Assembly: GCF_046764005.1 (NCBI RefSeq)
Contig: NZ_JBKOFW010000011.1
Location: 1-64,000, forward strand
Source: Oryzobacter faecalis
GTDB taxonomy: Bacteria; Actinomycetota; Actinomycetes; Actinomycetales; Dermatophilaceae
Direction: 5' to 3'
Length of the DNA: 64,000 nt
Shown here: positions 47,253 to 57,004 of the stretch, in pieces
Position numbering within the stretch: the stretch's first letter is position 1
How the letters are laid out: the number at the start of each line of letters is the position of its first letter
The notes under the pieces: generated by a model
The model's database searches: none
The model's input: only the letters and a program-made list of their open reading frames with translations
What the model was told of the DNA's origin: nothing
Made by a program: the position numbers and the translations under genes

Positions 47253-47293
47253 ACGGGCGGGTCCGGGACCGTACAGGTCCCGGGCCCGCCCGT
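47253..47293 (+). terminator. Terminator of rplJ-rplL
   Basis: An 18-bp stem (one G-T pair) runs from 47253-47270 to 47276-47293 with loop GTACA. It isolates the ribosomal genes from the mce operon. Confidence 0.9.
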
Positions 47294-47416
47294 TGCGCGT
47301 GCGGGGCGCTCCGCCTGCGAGCCGGCTGAGAGGACGTGACCGACGCCACGAAATCGGTGGGGCACAACGCCCCATCGGGGGGCCGAGTTCGGTTCAATGG
47401 TCCGGCGCCACGAACC

Positions 47417-47429
47417 TACCGTCGGGTAA
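47417..47429. promoter_or_regulatory. Half-palindrome in the mce promoter region
   Basis: TACCGTCGGGTAA reads TTACCCGACGGTA on the other strand, with outer TACC/GGTA symmetry. It lies 45 bp before mkl and shares TTACYCG with the site before the carboxylase gene (4048-4054). The regulator is unknown. Confidence 0.3.
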
Positions 47430-47473
47430 CTTTCGGGCGCCGTGGCACGACCGAGAAGGAACGGAAGGACGAC

Positions 47474-48445
47474 ATGGGTGTCGAGATCGCGGTCAGCGGG
47501 CTGACCAAGCGGTTCGGGCGTCAGCTCATCTGGGGCGACGTCACCCTGACCCTTCCTGCCGGCGAGATCTCCGTCCTCCTCGGCCCGTCGGGCACCGGCA
47601 AGTCGGTCTTCCTCAAGACCCTCGTCGGCCTGCTCCGCCCCGACGAGGGCTCGATCGTCGTCGACGGCCGCGACATCACCCGGCTGCGCGGCGACGACCT
47701 GTACGAGGTCCGCAAGCTGTTCGGCGTGCTCTTCCAGGACGGCGCGCTCTTCGGCTCGATGAGCCTGTTCGACAACGTCGCCTTCCCGCTGCGCGAGCAC
47801 ACCCGCAAGTCGGAGAGGCAGATCGCCGACATCGTCCGCGAGAAGATGGACCTCGTCGGGCTGTCCGGTGCCGAGGACAAGCTCCCGGGCGAGATCTCCG
47901 GTGGGATGAAGAAGCGCGCCGGCCTGGCCCGCGCCCTCGTCCTCGACCCCGAGATCCTCCTCATCGACGAACCCGACTCCGGCCTGGACCCGGTGCGCAC
48001 GTCGTACATCAACCAGCTCTTCGTCGACCTCAACGCGCAGATCGACGCGACCTTCCTCATCGTCACCCACGACATCAACACCGCGCGCACGGTGCCCGAC
48101 AACATCGGGCTGCTCTACCACCGGCACCTGGCGATGTTCGGGCCGCGCGAGATGCTGCTCTCCTCCGAGGAGCCCGTCGTCCGGCAGTTCCTCAACGCCC
48201 AGACGATCGGCCCGATCGGCATGTCCGAGGAGAAGGACGCCGACGAGCTCGCCGCCGAGTCCGGGCAGGAGCTGCCGCCGCTGCCGCCGATCCCGCTGCA
48301 GCTCGGGACGAGTGACGGGAGCCCGCGCCGCGCCGAGCGCCCGGCGGGGGAGTGGTGCCGCGCCAACGGCGTCCTCCCGCCGCCCGGCAGCTTCACGTCG
48401 ACGACCGCCGGCATCCCCGGGGTCCGCCAGGGGGCCACCGCATGA
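47474..48445 (+). CDS. mkl: Mce transport ATPase Mkl/MlaF-like
   Basis: The 323-residue ABC ATPase has Walker A Gly-Pro-Ser-Gly-Thr-Gly-Lys-Ser (~38-45), signature Ser-Gly-Gly-Met-Lys-Lys-Arg and Walker B Ile-Asp-Glu-Pro-Asp-Ser-Gly-Leu-Asp. The Gly-Gly-Met-Lys-Lys variant is typical of Mkl/MceG. An acidic, Pro-rich tail of ~75 residues follows the domain. It powers the YrbE/Mce lipid importer. ATG 47474 has a GGAAGGA site. It overlaps yrbEA by 4 bp. Confidence 0.92.
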   Translation: MGVEIAVSGLTKRFGRQLIWGDVTLTLPAGEISVLLGPSGTGKSVFLKTLVGLLRPDEGSIVVDGRDITRLRGDDLYEVRKLFGVLFQDGALFGSMSLFDNVAFPLREHTRKSERQIADIVREKMDLVGLSGAEDKLPGEISGGMKKRAGLARALVLDPEILLIDEPDSGLDPVRTSYINQLFVDLNAQIDATFLIVTHDINTARTVPDNIGLLYHRHLAMFGPREMLLSSEEPVVRQFLNAQTIGPIGMSEEKDADELAAESGQELPPLPPIPLQLGTSDGSPRRAERPAGEWCRANGVLPPPGSFTSTTAGIPGVRQGATA

Positions 48446-49209
48446 CGGCCGTGGCGAACGGCCTGCGCCAGGCGGGCTCCTTCTTCCAGCTGTGCATCGA
48501 CGTCGCGAAGGCCGTGCCGAAGCGGCCCTTCCAGCTCAAGGAGATGGTCCAGCAGGCCTGGTTCGTCGCATCGGTGACCATCGTCCCCACGGCCCTCGTC
48601 TCCATCCCGTTCGGCGCCGTCATCGCCCTCCAGCTCGGCACCCTGACCCGCCAGCTCGGCGCCCAGTCGTTCACCGGTGCCGCCTCGGTCCTCGCCGTCG
48701 TCCGCGAGGCCTCGCCCCTCGTGACCGCCCTCCTCATCGCCGGGGCGGGGGGCTCGGCGATCTGCGCCGACCTCGGGTCCCGCAAGATCCGCGAGGAGAT
48801 CGACGCGATGGAGGTGCTCGGCATCAGCCCGATCCAGCGGCTCGTCGTCCCGCGGGTGCTCGCGACCATGCTCGTGGCGGCCCTGCTCAACGGTCTGGTG
48901 TCGGTCGTCGGCATCGTCGGCGGGTACGTGTTCAACGTCCTCGTCCAGGGCGGCACCCCGGGGGCCTACCTCGCCTCGTTCACCGCGCTCGCCCAGCTCG
49001 CCGACCTGTGGACCGGTGAGATCAAGGCGCTGATCTTCGGGGCCATCGCCGCCCTCGTCGCCTCGTACAAGGGGCTGACGGCGGGTGGTGGCCCCAAGGG
49101 GGTGGGCGACGCGGTGAACCAGAGCGTCGTCATCACCTTCATGCTCCTGTTCGTCGTCAACTTCGTCGTCAGTGCCGTGTACTTCGAAGTCGTCCCCCAG
49201 AAGGTCTGA
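48442..49209 (+). CDS. yrbEA: MlaE/YrbE family permease A
   Basis: The 255-residue permease has about five membrane segments and the conserved Glu-Glu-Ile-Asp-Ala-Met-Glu-Val-Leu-Gly-Ile-Ser-Pro loop that couples to the ATPase. With YrbEB it forms the channel of the Mce complex. ATG overlaps mkl (ATGA); yrbEB follows 4 bp after the stop. Confidence 0.93.
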   Translation: MTAVANGLRQAGSFFQLCIDVAKAVPKRPFQLKEMVQQAWFVASVTIVPTALVSIPFGAVIALQLGTLTRQLGAQSFTGAASVLAVVREASPLVTALLIAGAGGSAICADLGSRKIREEIDAMEVLGISPIQRLVVPRVLATMLVAALLNGLVSVVGIVGGYVFNVLVQGGTPGAYLASFTALAQLADLWTGEIKALIFGAIAALVASYKGLTAGGGPKGVGDAVNQSVVITFMLLFVVNFVVSAVYFEVVPQKV

Positions 49210-49213
49210 GCCC

Positions 49214-50041
49214 ATGGGACGACTCGGCGACACCGCCACGCGCCCGCTGCGCACGCTCGACGCGCTCAGCGACCAGATGCACTTCTACGTGCGCTCCATC
49301 GGCTGGGTCCCCCGCACCCTGCGCCGGTACCGCAAGGAGGTCATCCGACTCCTCGCCGAGGTCTCGCTCGGCAGCGGCGCCCTCACCGTCATCGGCGGCA
49401 CGGTCGGTGTCCTCACCTTCCTGGCCTTCTTCACCGGCTCCCAGGTGGGCCTGCAGGGCTACAGCGCCCTCGACCAGCTCGGCACCGGTGCGTTCGCCGG
49501 CTTCGTGTCGGCGTACTTCAACACCCGCGAGATCGCCCCACTCGTCGCCGGTCTCGCCCTCGCCGCCACGGTCGGGTGCGGCTTCACCGCCCAGCTCGGC
49601 GCGATGCGGATCAGCGAGGAGGTCGACGCGCTCGAGGTCATGGGCATCCCGAGCCTGCCGTTCCTCGTGACGACGCGGATGATCGCGGGCTTCGTCGCGG
49701 TCATCCCGCTGTACGTCCTCGGGCTGCTCAGCTCGTACGCGGCCACGCGGTTCGTCGTCACCGGCTACTTCGGGCAGTCCGTCGGGACCTACGACCACTA
49801 CTTCCACCTGTTCCTGCCACCGCAGGACATCTTCTGGTCCTTCGTCAAGGTCCTCGTCTTCGCCGTCGTCATCATCGGCATCCACTGCTACTACGGGTAC
49901 ACGGCGAGCGGCGGCCCCGCGGGGGTCGGCGTGGCCGTGGGCCGCGCCGTGCGGACCTCGATCGTCGCGATCAACGTCGTCGACTTCTTCGTCTCGCTCG
50001 CCATCTGGGGCGCGACCACGACCGTGAGGATCGCGGGATGA
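49214..50041 (+). CDS. yrbEB: MlaE/YrbE family permease B
   Basis: The 275-residue permease has the Glu-Glu-Val-Asp-Ala-Leu-Glu-Val-Met-Gly-Ile-Pro loop and ends in hydrophobic segments. It pairs with YrbEA. ATG 49214; a 4-bp overlap links it to mceA. Confidence 0.93.
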   Translation: MGRLGDTATRPLRTLDALSDQMHFYVRSIGWVPRTLRRYRKEVIRLLAEVSLGSGALTVIGGTVGVLTFLAFFTGSQVGLQGYSALDQLGTGAFAGFVSAYFNTREIAPLVAGLALAATVGCGFTAQLGAMRISEEVDALEVMGIPSLPFLVTTRMIAGFVAVIPLYVLGLLSSYAATRFVVTGYFGQSVGTYDHYFHLFLPPQDIFWSFVKVLVFAVVIIGIHCYYGYTASGGPAGVGVAVGRAVRTSIVAINVVDFFVSLAIWGATTTVRIAG

Positions 50042-51369
50042 CGACCGGCACCGGAATCCTCGCGCGCCTCGGACACCGGGCGTACGGCATCGCCTTCCTC
50101 CTCGTCGTCGCGCTCGGCGTCTCGCTGTCGGTCGCCTCCTTCACCAAGGTCTTCCAGAGCGTCGTCTCCGTCGAGCTGCGCACCGACCGCATCGGCAGCC
50201 AGCTCCAGAAGGCGTCCGACGTCAAGATCCGCGGCGTCATCGTCGGCGAGGTCCGCACGATCACCGCGACGGCCGAGGGCGCCACGCTCGGTCTGGCCCT
50301 CGACCCAGAGAAGGTCGACCTCATCCCGGCCGGCGTCAGCGCACGCCTGCTGCCCAAGACGCTCTTCGGCGAGCGGTTCGTCGACCTCGTCCCGCCCCCC
50401 GGCGACCGCGGCCGCGCGATCCGCGACGGCGACGTCATCCCCCAGGACCGCACCGAGGTCGCCATCGAGCTCGAGCGCGTCTTCGAGAACCTGCTGCCCC
50501 TGCTGCGCACCGTCCAGCCCGAGAAGCTCGCCGCGACCCTCAACGCCCTCGCGACCGCCCTCGACGGCAGGGGCACCCGGCTCGGCCAGAACCTCGTCCT
50601 CGTCGACAGCTACTTCACCGAGATCAACCCGCAGATGCCCCTCATCCAGGCCGACATCAGCGGGCTCGCCGACCTCGCGAGCACCTACGCCACCGCGGCC
50701 CCGGACCTGCTGCGCGCCGCCGACGCGCTCCGCACGACGAACGCGACGATCGTCGAGAAGCAGGGCCAGCTGTCCGGGTTCTTCACGGGCACGGCCGGGT
50801 TCGCGAACACGACCGCCGACTTCCTCGAGCGCAACGACGACCGGATCATCCAGGTCGGCCGGGTCCAGCGGCCCACGCTCGAGGTCCTCGCGAAGCACGC
50901 CCCGGTCTACCCCTGCCTGTCGCGCGGGATGGTCAACTGGCTGCCCCGCATCCGCGAGGTGTTCTCGAGCGGGAGCTTCCACATCACCATGGAGATGCCC
51001 GAGCAGCGCGGCGGGTACCGCCCAGGCCAGGAGCCCGTGTGGGCCGACGACCGCGGGCCGAACTGCCGAGGTCTGCCGAGTCCCGGTGGGAGCCAGTCGA
51101 ACCCGCGCGGCGGGATCACGTTCAACGACGGAAGCGGCGGTGCGGCGAGCACCTCACGAGCCAGCGGGTCGGCCGGCTCGGCACTGCCCTCGGCCCTCCT
51201 CGCGCCCGAGGCCGTCGGCATCACCGGCGTCGACTCCGGCCTCGCCGGCACCGTCGACGAGCAGCAGGTCGTCGCCATCGCGCTGGCCACGAGGGGCGGT
51301 GGCGAGCCCTCCGCGCTCACCACCCTGCTGGCCGGACCGCTCCTGCGGGGGGCGGTGGTCGACCAGTGA
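50038..51369 (+). CDS. mceA: MCE family protein MceA
   Basis: The 443-residue protein has an N-terminal membrane anchor (~15-35), the MlaD/MCE domain (~40-115) and a long helical region, then a Gly/Ser-rich tail. Mce proteins form a hexameric channel that carries lipids through the envelope. Overlaps both neighbours by 4 bp. Confidence 0.9.
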   Translation: MTTGTGILARLGHRAYGIAFLLVVALGVSLSVASFTKVFQSVVSVELRTDRIGSQLQKASDVKIRGVIVGEVRTITATAEGATLGLALDPEKVDLIPAGVSARLLPKTLFGERFVDLVPPPGDRGRAIRDGDVIPQDRTEVAIELERVFENLLPLLRTVQPEKLAATLNALATALDGRGTRLGQNLVLVDSYFTEINPQMPLIQADISGLADLASTYATAAPDLLRAADALRTTNATIVEKQGQLSGFFTGTAGFANTTADFLERNDDRIIQVGRVQRPTLEVLAKHAPVYPCLSRGMVNWLPRIREVFSSGSFHITMEMPEQRGGYRPGQEPVWADDRGPNCRGLPSPGGSQSNPRGGITFNDGSGGAASTSRASGSAGSALPSALLAPEAVGITGVDSGLAGTVDEQQVVAIALATRGGGEPSALTTLLAGPLLRGAVVDQ

Positions 51370-52394
51370 GGACGCTGCCCAGCCTCGCCAAGCTCATCGG
51401 CTTCGTCGTCGTCACCGTGCTCGCCACCGGCCTGCTCGCGGGGACCATCGCCAACGTCCTCCCCGGCGACAAGACCACGTACAAGGCGGTCTTCACCGAC
51501 GTCACCGGTCTCAGCGAGGGCCACGACGTCCGGATCGCCGGCGTCCGGGTCGGCACCGTCACCGGGATCGACGTCGCCGAGGACCGGGTCAACGCGCTCG
51601 TGTCCTTCGAGGTGCTGCGGACCACCGCGCTGACCCTGGGCACCGTGGCGACGATCAAGTACCGCAACCTCGTCGGCGAACGCTACGTCGCCCTCACCCA
51701 GGAGCCGGGCAGCGCCGAGACCCTGCCCGAGGGCGGCACCATCCCGCGCGAGCGCACCCGCCCGGCCCTCGACCTCACGGTCCTGTTCAACGGGTTCAAG
51801 CCGCTGTTCGCGGCCCTGTCGCCGAGGGACGTCAACGAGCTGTCGGCGCAGATCATCTCGGTGCTCCAGGGCGAGGGCGGCGACATCGACACCCTCCTCG
51901 GGCAGACCGCGTCGCTGACGAAGACCCTCGCCGACCGCGACGTCGTCATCGGCCGGACGATCGACAACCTCACGACCGTCCTCACGACCGTCGAGTCGCA
52001 CGACGCCGCGTTCGCCGAGCTCCTCAAGCAGCTCCAGCGCTTCGTGTCCGGCCTCGCCGAGGACCGCGCCGCCATCGGGGGCTCGCTCGACGACATCAAC
52101 CGCGTCACCGGCGACACCGCCTCGCTCCTCGCGGCCGGGCGCCCCGACATCAAGGCCGACGTCTCGAACCTCCGACGGCTGTCCTCGACGTTGAACGAGC
52201 CGGGCAACACCGCGCTGTTCGAGAAGTTCATCCAGAACGCACCCGGGAAGATCGACACCATCACGCGCACCGCCACCTACGGCTCCTGGTTCAACTTCTA
52301 CCTGTGCCGGTTCGACGCCGAGAACGTCGTCCTCCCGACCGGCCCCACGCCCGGCGGGCTGGGGTACAACGTCGACGCGGCGAGGTGCCGCTGA
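51366..52394 (+). CDS. mceB: MCE family protein MceB
   Basis: The 342-residue protein has an N-terminal anchor, an MCE domain with Asp-Val-Arg-Ile-Ala-Gly-Val-Arg-Val-Gly (~53-62) and a helical C-terminus. It starts with GTG, overlapping mceA by 4 bp. It is one of six subunits of the channel. Confidence 0.9.
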   Translation: MRTLPSLAKLIGFVVVTVLATGLLAGTIANVLPGDKTTYKAVFTDVTGLSEGHDVRIAGVRVGTVTGIDVAEDRVNALVSFEVLRTTALTLGTVATIKYRNLVGERYVALTQEPGSAETLPEGGTIPRERTRPALDLTVLFNGFKPLFAALSPRDVNELSAQIISVLQGEGGDIDTLLGQTASLTKTLADRDVVIGRTIDNLTTVLTTVESHDAAFAELLKQLQRFVSGLAEDRAAIGGSLDDINRVTGDTASLLAAGRPDIKADVSNLRRLSSTLNEPGNTALFEKFIQNAPGKIDTITRTATYGSWFNFYLCRFDAENVVLPTGPTPGGLGYNVDAARCR

Positions 52395-53365
52395 TGACCG
52401 GGCCCCTCAAGGAGAAGGACCCCCTGCGCCTCGGCGTCGTGGGCATCCTCGTCGTCGTGCTCCTCCTCGTCCTCGCGTTCAACGCCTCGAACCTGCCCCT
52501 CATCGGTGGGGGCGACCGGTACAGCGCCGCCTTCACCGAGGCCGGCGGCATCCGCGACGGCGACGACGTGCGGATCGCCGGCGTCAAGGTCGGTGACGTC
52601 ACCGGGGTCGAGCTCGACGGGTCGCACGTGCGCGTCGACTTCCGCGTCACCGACGACGGGATCGGGTTCGGCCCGCAGACCGCCGCCTCGATCCGGATCA
52701 AGACCCTCCTCGGCGAGAAGTACCTCTCCCTCGAGCCGCGCGGGTCCGGTCAGCTCGAGGAGGGCTCGCAGATCCCGCTGACGCGGACCGTGTCGTCCTA
52801 CGACGTCATCTCGGCGTTCTCGGACCTCACGACGACGACCGAGCAGGTCGACACCGACCAGCTCGCCGCGTCCCTCGACGTCCTGGCGACCGAGTTCAAG
52901 GACACCCCCGAGAACGTGCGCGCCGCCCTCGACGGCATGAGGCGGCTGTCGGCGACCATCGCCGACCGCGACGCCAAGCTGCGCGAGCTGCTCCGGGCCG
53001 CGAACTCGGTGACCGGGACCGTGGCCGAGCAGAACGCGGTCGTGGACCGCCTGATCGACGACGCCGACCTGCTCCTCGTCGAGCTCGAGAAGCGCCGCGA
53101 GGCCATCCACACGCTGTTCCAGAACACCTCCGCCCTCGCCAAGGAGGTCACCGGCCTCGTCCGGGACAACCGCGCCGAGCTGAGGCCCGCCCTCGAGGAG
53201 CTGAAGAAGGTGCTCGCCGTCCTCCAGAAGCACGACGAGGACCTCCAGCGGACCATCGCGTCGATGGCGCCGTTCACCCGGGTGTTCGCCAACACCCTGG
53301 GTACCGGGCCGTGGTTCGACACCTACATCCAGAACCTCACGGTCCCGACGGGGACGGTGGGCTGA
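52394..53365 (+). CDS. mceC: MCE family protein MceC
   Basis: The 323-residue protein has a short N-terminal anchor (~14-31) and an MCE domain with Asp-Asp-Val-Arg-Ile-Ala-Gly-Val-Lys-Val-Gly. The helical part contains heptad-like Arg/Glu runs typical of the Mce needle. One base overlaps mceB and mceD (TGATG). Confidence 0.9.
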   Translation: MTGPLKEKDPLRLGVVGILVVVLLLVLAFNASNLPLIGGGDRYSAAFTEAGGIRDGDDVRIAGVKVGDVTGVELDGSHVRVDFRVTDDGIGFGPQTAASIRIKTLLGEKYLSLEPRGSGQLEEGSQIPLTRTVSSYDVISAFSDLTTTTEQVDTDQLAASLDVLATEFKDTPENVRAALDGMRRLSATIADRDAKLRELLRAANSVTGTVAEQNAVVDRLIDDADLLLVELEKRREAIHTLFQNTSALAKEVTGLVRDNRAELRPALEELKKVLAVLQKHDEDLQRTIASMAPFTRVFANTLGTGPWFDTYIQNLTVPTGTVG

Positions 53366-54546
53366 TGGCACGCCTGCGCCTGCCCCGCCTCCCGCTCCCC
53401 TCGCGCGGGTCGCTGCCGACGGTCCGTCCGATGACGGCCGCCGTCGCCGCGGTGGTCGTCCTCGCCCTCGTCGCGGTCGGCTACCTGCTGTGGCCGCGCC
53501 AGGAGGCGGTCCGCGTCTCCGCCGACTTCGTCCGCGCGGTCGGCCTCTTCCCGGGGTCCGACGTCCGCATCCTCGGCGTCAAGGTCGGCGAGGTCCTCGA
53601 GGTCCAGCCGCGCGGTGACCGGGTGCGGGTCTCCTTCGAGTTCACCGGCGAGCACCCCGTGCCGGCGAACGCGACCGCCGCCGTCGTCGCGCCCTCGCTC
53701 GTCAGCGACCGCTACGTCCAGCTGCTGCCCGCGTACACCGCCGGGCCGCGCATGCGCTCCGGCGCCCACATCCCGATGGAGCGCACCGCCGTCCCGGTCG
53801 AGCTCGACCGCGTCAGCCAGAGCCTCGACGACCTCATGGTCGCCCTCGGTCCGCAGGGCGCCAACGAGGGCGGTGCGTTGTCCCGACTGCTCGAGACGAG
53901 CGCCGCGAACCTCGACGGCAACGGCCAGGCCCTCAACGACACCACCCGCAACCTCTCGCGCGCCGTCCAGACCTTCAGCGAGGGCCGCGGGGACCTGTTC
54001 TCGACCGTGAAGAACCTCAACACCTTCAGCGAGACGGTCGCGGCCAACGACGCCCAGGTCCGCCGGCTGAACAAGAACCTCGCGTCCGTCACCACCCAGC
54101 TCGACGCGGAGCGCGACGACCTCGCTGCGGCGCTCGCCAACCTCGCGGTCGCCCTCGACGAGATCACCTCGTTCGTCCAGGACAACCGCGCCGTGCTCAA
54201 GGACGACATCGCCCGCCTGTCGGCCGTGACGGGGTCGGTCGCGGCGCGCCGGGCCGAGCTCGCCGAGACCCTCGAGGCCGGACCGGTGGCGCTCTCGAAC
54301 CTCCAGCTCGCGTACAACGCCCGCAGCGGCACCCTCGACACGCGGGCGAACTTCGAGGGCCTCGACGAGCCGGGGCTGCTCCTGTGCTCGCTCATCACCG
54401 GGCCCACCGGCACGGGCAACACCGAGCTGTGCGAGAGCTCCGGCCTCAACGACCTCGAGGCGCCGACCCTGCCGCCGCTCGGCGGCGCGAAGAGCCCGCT
54501 CCGGCTCGGTGGCGCCGACCCGACCCTCGGAGGGCTGCTCGGATGA
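53365..54546 (+). CDS. mceD: MCE family protein MceD
   Basis: The 393-residue protein has an N-terminal anchor (~22-42) and an MCE domain with Ser-Asp-Val-Arg-Ile-Leu-Gly-Val-Lys-Val-Gly. The long helical domain ends with a Leu/Gly/Pro-rich tail. It overlaps mceC by 1 bp and mceE by 4 bp. Confidence 0.9.
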   Translation: MARLRLPRLPLPSRGSLPTVRPMTAAVAAVVVLALVAVGYLLWPRQEAVRVSADFVRAVGLFPGSDVRILGVKVGEVLEVQPRGDRVRVSFEFTGEHPVPANATAAVVAPSLVSDRYVQLLPAYTAGPRMRSGAHIPMERTAVPVELDRVSQSLDDLMVALGPQGANEGGALSRLLETSAANLDGNGQALNDTTRNLSRAVQTFSEGRGDLFSTVKNLNTFSETVAANDAQVRRLNKNLASVTTQLDAERDDLAAALANLAVALDEITSFVQDNRAVLKDDIARLSAVTGSVAARRAELAETLEAGPVALSNLQLAYNARSGTLDTRANFEGLDEPGLLLCSLITGPTGTGNTELCESSGLNDLEAPTLPPLGGAKSPLRLGGADPTLGGLLG

Positions 54547-55751
54547 CGACCCACCGCGTCCGCGCCCGCGCGCTGACCGCCGTCGCCGCCACCACGGCGC
54601 TGCTGCTGTCCGGCTGCTCGGCGGCCGAGCTGCCCCTCCCCGGCGGCGCCGAGATCGACGGACGCCAGATGACGGTGCGAGCCGACTTCGCCGACGTCCT
54701 CGACCTCGTGCCCCGGTCGTCGGTGAAGATCAACGACGTCACCGTCGGCGAGGTCACCGAGATCGAGCTGAGCGGCTGGACCGCCCGGGTGACGATGCGC
54801 ATCCCGGCCTCCGCGAAGCTCCCCGACGACGCCCGCGCCGAGCTGAAGCAGACCTCGCTGCTCGGCGAGAAGTACGTCGCGCTCGTGCGTCCGGAGACCG
54901 GCGGCACGGGGACCCTGGGCGACGGCGACCTCATCCCGCTGGCCCGCACCGGTCGCAACCCGGAGGTCGAGGAGGTCCTCGCGGCGATGTCGATGCTCCT
55001 CAACGGCGGTGGCGTCGGCCAGCTGAAGATCATCGAGGCCGAGCTGAACAACGCGATGCGGGGCAACCACGAGGAGATCGACAGCCTCATCTCGAACCTC
55101 AACACCTTCATCGGCGGCCTCGACGAGCAGAAGGCCGACATCGTCCGCGCCATCGACGGCATCGACCGGCTCTCGGCACGCCTGGCCGAGCGCAAGGACG
55201 ACCTCGCCGGCGTGCTCGAGGAGACCCCGAAGGGGTTGAAGATCCTCGCCGACCAGCGCGCCCAGCTCACCGAGATGCTCACGGCGCTCGGGCGGCTGGG
55301 CAAGGTCGGCAGCCAGGTGATCCGGGCCTCGCGCGAGGACACCCTCGCCAACCTCGCGGCGCTCAGGCCCGTCCTCGGCGAGCTCAACCGGGCCGGCGAC
55401 GACCTCCCACGCTCCCTCGAGCTCCTCCTCACCTACCCCTTCCCGGACGCCGCGACCCAGGCGATCAGGGGCGACTACACCAACCTGTGGGTCACCGGCG
55501 ACTTCGACCTGCGCGACATCGAGGTGCTGCCGCAGCCGACGAACCCCGGCCCCCAGCCGACGCTGCCGGTGCCGACCCTGCCCGTGCCGACCCTGCCCCT
55601 GCCGACGGTCCCGCTGCCCACGGTCTCGGTGCCCGGCGTCCCCCTGCCGACGTCGACGTCGACGTCGACCGGCGGCATCCTGTGCCCGCCGGTGTGCGCG
55701 CAGGGCGAGGACCGCTCGTGGGAGTCGCTCTACACCGGGGGGACGTCGTGA
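54543..55751 (+). CDS. mceE: MCE family lipoprotein MceE
   Basis: The 402-residue protein has a lipobox Leu-Leu-Ser-Gly-Cys with Cys25 as lipidation site, as expected of the fifth mce gene (LprK-like). The MCE domain follows. Near the end a Pro-Thr-Leu/Val-Pro repeat and a Thr/Ser run form a low-complexity spacer (~340-375). Overlaps mceD and mceF by 4 bp. Confidence 0.92.
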   Translation: MTTHRVRARALTAVAATTALLLSGCSAAELPLPGGAEIDGRQMTVRADFADVLDLVPRSSVKINDVTVGEVTEIELSGWTARVTMRIPASAKLPDDARAELKQTSLLGEKYVALVRPETGGTGTLGDGDLIPLARTGRNPEVEEVLAAMSMLLNGGGVGQLKIIEAELNNAMRGNHEEIDSLISNLNTFIGGLDEQKADIVRAIDGIDRLSARLAERKDDLAGVLEETPKGLKILADQRAQLTEMLTALGRLGKVGSQVIRASREDTLANLAALRPVLGELNRAGDDLPRSLELLLTYPFPDAATQAIRGDYTNLWVTGDFDLRDIEVLPQPTNPGPQPTLPVPTLPVPTLPLPTVPLPTVSVPGVPLPTSTSTSTGGILCPPVCAQGEDRSWESLYTGGTS

Positions 55752-57004
55752 TCCGCCGCCTCACGAAGATCCAGCTCGCGATCTTCGCCGTCGTCACCGT
55801 CGTCGGGGTCTCGATCCTCTCGGCGAGCTACGTCGGCCTCACCGAGCGCGTCCTCGGCGGCGGGCCCACCGTCATCGCCGACCTCGAGCGCTCGGGCGGC
55901 ATCTTCGTCGGCTCCGAGGTCACCTACCGCGGCGTCCGTGTCGGTCGCGTCTCCGACCTCACCCTCACCGAGGACGGCGTGCGCGTCCACGCGAGGCTGG
56001 ACCGCGGCACCGAGGTGCCGCGCGACACCCGCGCCGTCGTCGAGAACCGGTCCGCCGTCGGCGAGCAGTACCTCGACCTGCAGCCGCGCCGCGACGACGG
56101 CCCGCTCCTCGCCGACGGCGACGTCATCGCGCGCGACCGCACGGCGACGCCTCTGCCGGTCGAGAAGCTCCTCCTCGACGTCGACCGCACCGTGCAGTCG
56201 GTCCCGAAGGACGCCCTCGTCACGACGGTCGACGAGCTCGGCACCGCGTTCAGCGGCAGCGGCCCCGACCTGGCCCGGCTCATCGACAACGGCAACCTGC
56301 TGACCCAGGCGGCCATCGACGCCCTGCCCCAGACCGTGGCCCTGCTGCGGAACGGCAAGACGGTCCTGGACACCCAGCGCGACACGTCCTCGCAGATCGT
56401 CGCGTTCTCGGCGAGCCTCGCCCGGGTGTCGGAGACGCTCGAGTCCAGCGACGGCGACCTGCGCGTCATCCTCGACCGCGGTGCCGTGGCGTCCAAGGAG
56501 CTCGAGGCGGTGGTCCGCGAGAACGACCGGGCCCTCGGCACCCTCCTCGCCAACCTCGTCACCGTCGGCCAGGTGACGAGCGCCCGCGCCGAGGGGATCG
56601 ACCAGCTCCTCATCACCTACCCCGAGGTCGTCGCCGGCGGCTTCACCGTCGTCCCCGGCGACGGCACCGCCCACTTCGGCGTCCAGCTGAGCGAGGACCC
56701 GCCGGCCTGCACCCGGGGCTACGAGGGCACCCGGAAGACCGACCCGAACCGTACCGAGAACCTGCCGCCGCTCAACCGCGACGCCCGCTGCACCCTCCCG
56801 CGCGGCTCGGCCTCCACGGTCCGGGGTGCGCAGAACGCCCCCGGCGCGCGCAGCCTCGAGCGCTCGAGCTGGTCGATGGCCTACGGGTCCGACCCGGTCC
56901 CGCTGGGCACGACGGCGTACGGTGCTCCCGCCGACTACGCGGTGCCGCTGGCGCCCGAGGGCGGCGACCGCTGGTCCTGGATCATGGAGGAAGCCACCCG
57001 ATGA
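55748..57004 (+). CDS. mceF: MCE family protein MceF
   Basis: The 418-residue protein has an anchor (~8-28) and an MCE domain with Ser-Glu-Val-Thr-Tyr-Arg-Gly-Val-Arg-Val-Gly. Its GTG overlaps mceE by 4 bp, and its stop overlaps the first mce-associated gene by 4 bp. It completes the six-subunit set. Confidence 0.9.
   Translation: MIRRLTKIQLAIFAVVTVVGVSILSASYVGLTERVLGGGPTVIADLERSGGIFVGSEVTYRGVRVGRVSDLTLTEDGVRVHARLDRGTEVPRDTRAVVENRSAVGEQYLDLQPRRDDGPLLADGDVIARDRTATPLPVEKLLLDVDRTVQSVPKDALVTTVDELGTAFSGSGPDLARLIDNGNLLTQAAIDALPQTVALLRNGKTVLDTQRDTSSQIVAFSASLARVSETLESSDGDLRVILDRGAVASKELEAVVRENDRALGTLLANLVTVGQVTSARAEGIDQLLITYPEVVAGGFTVVPGDGTAHFGVQLSEDPPACTRGYEGTRKTDPNRTENLPPLNRDARCTLPRGSASTVRGAQNAPGARSLERSSWSMAYGSDPVPLGTTAYGAPADYAVPLAPEGGDRWSWIMEEATR

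Noticed and set aside
55560..55675. Pro-Thr-Leu-Pro coding repeat in mceE as a mobile repeat
   Set aside because: It is a degenerate low-complexity spacer common at the end of Mce lipoproteins, not a conserved DNA repeat.
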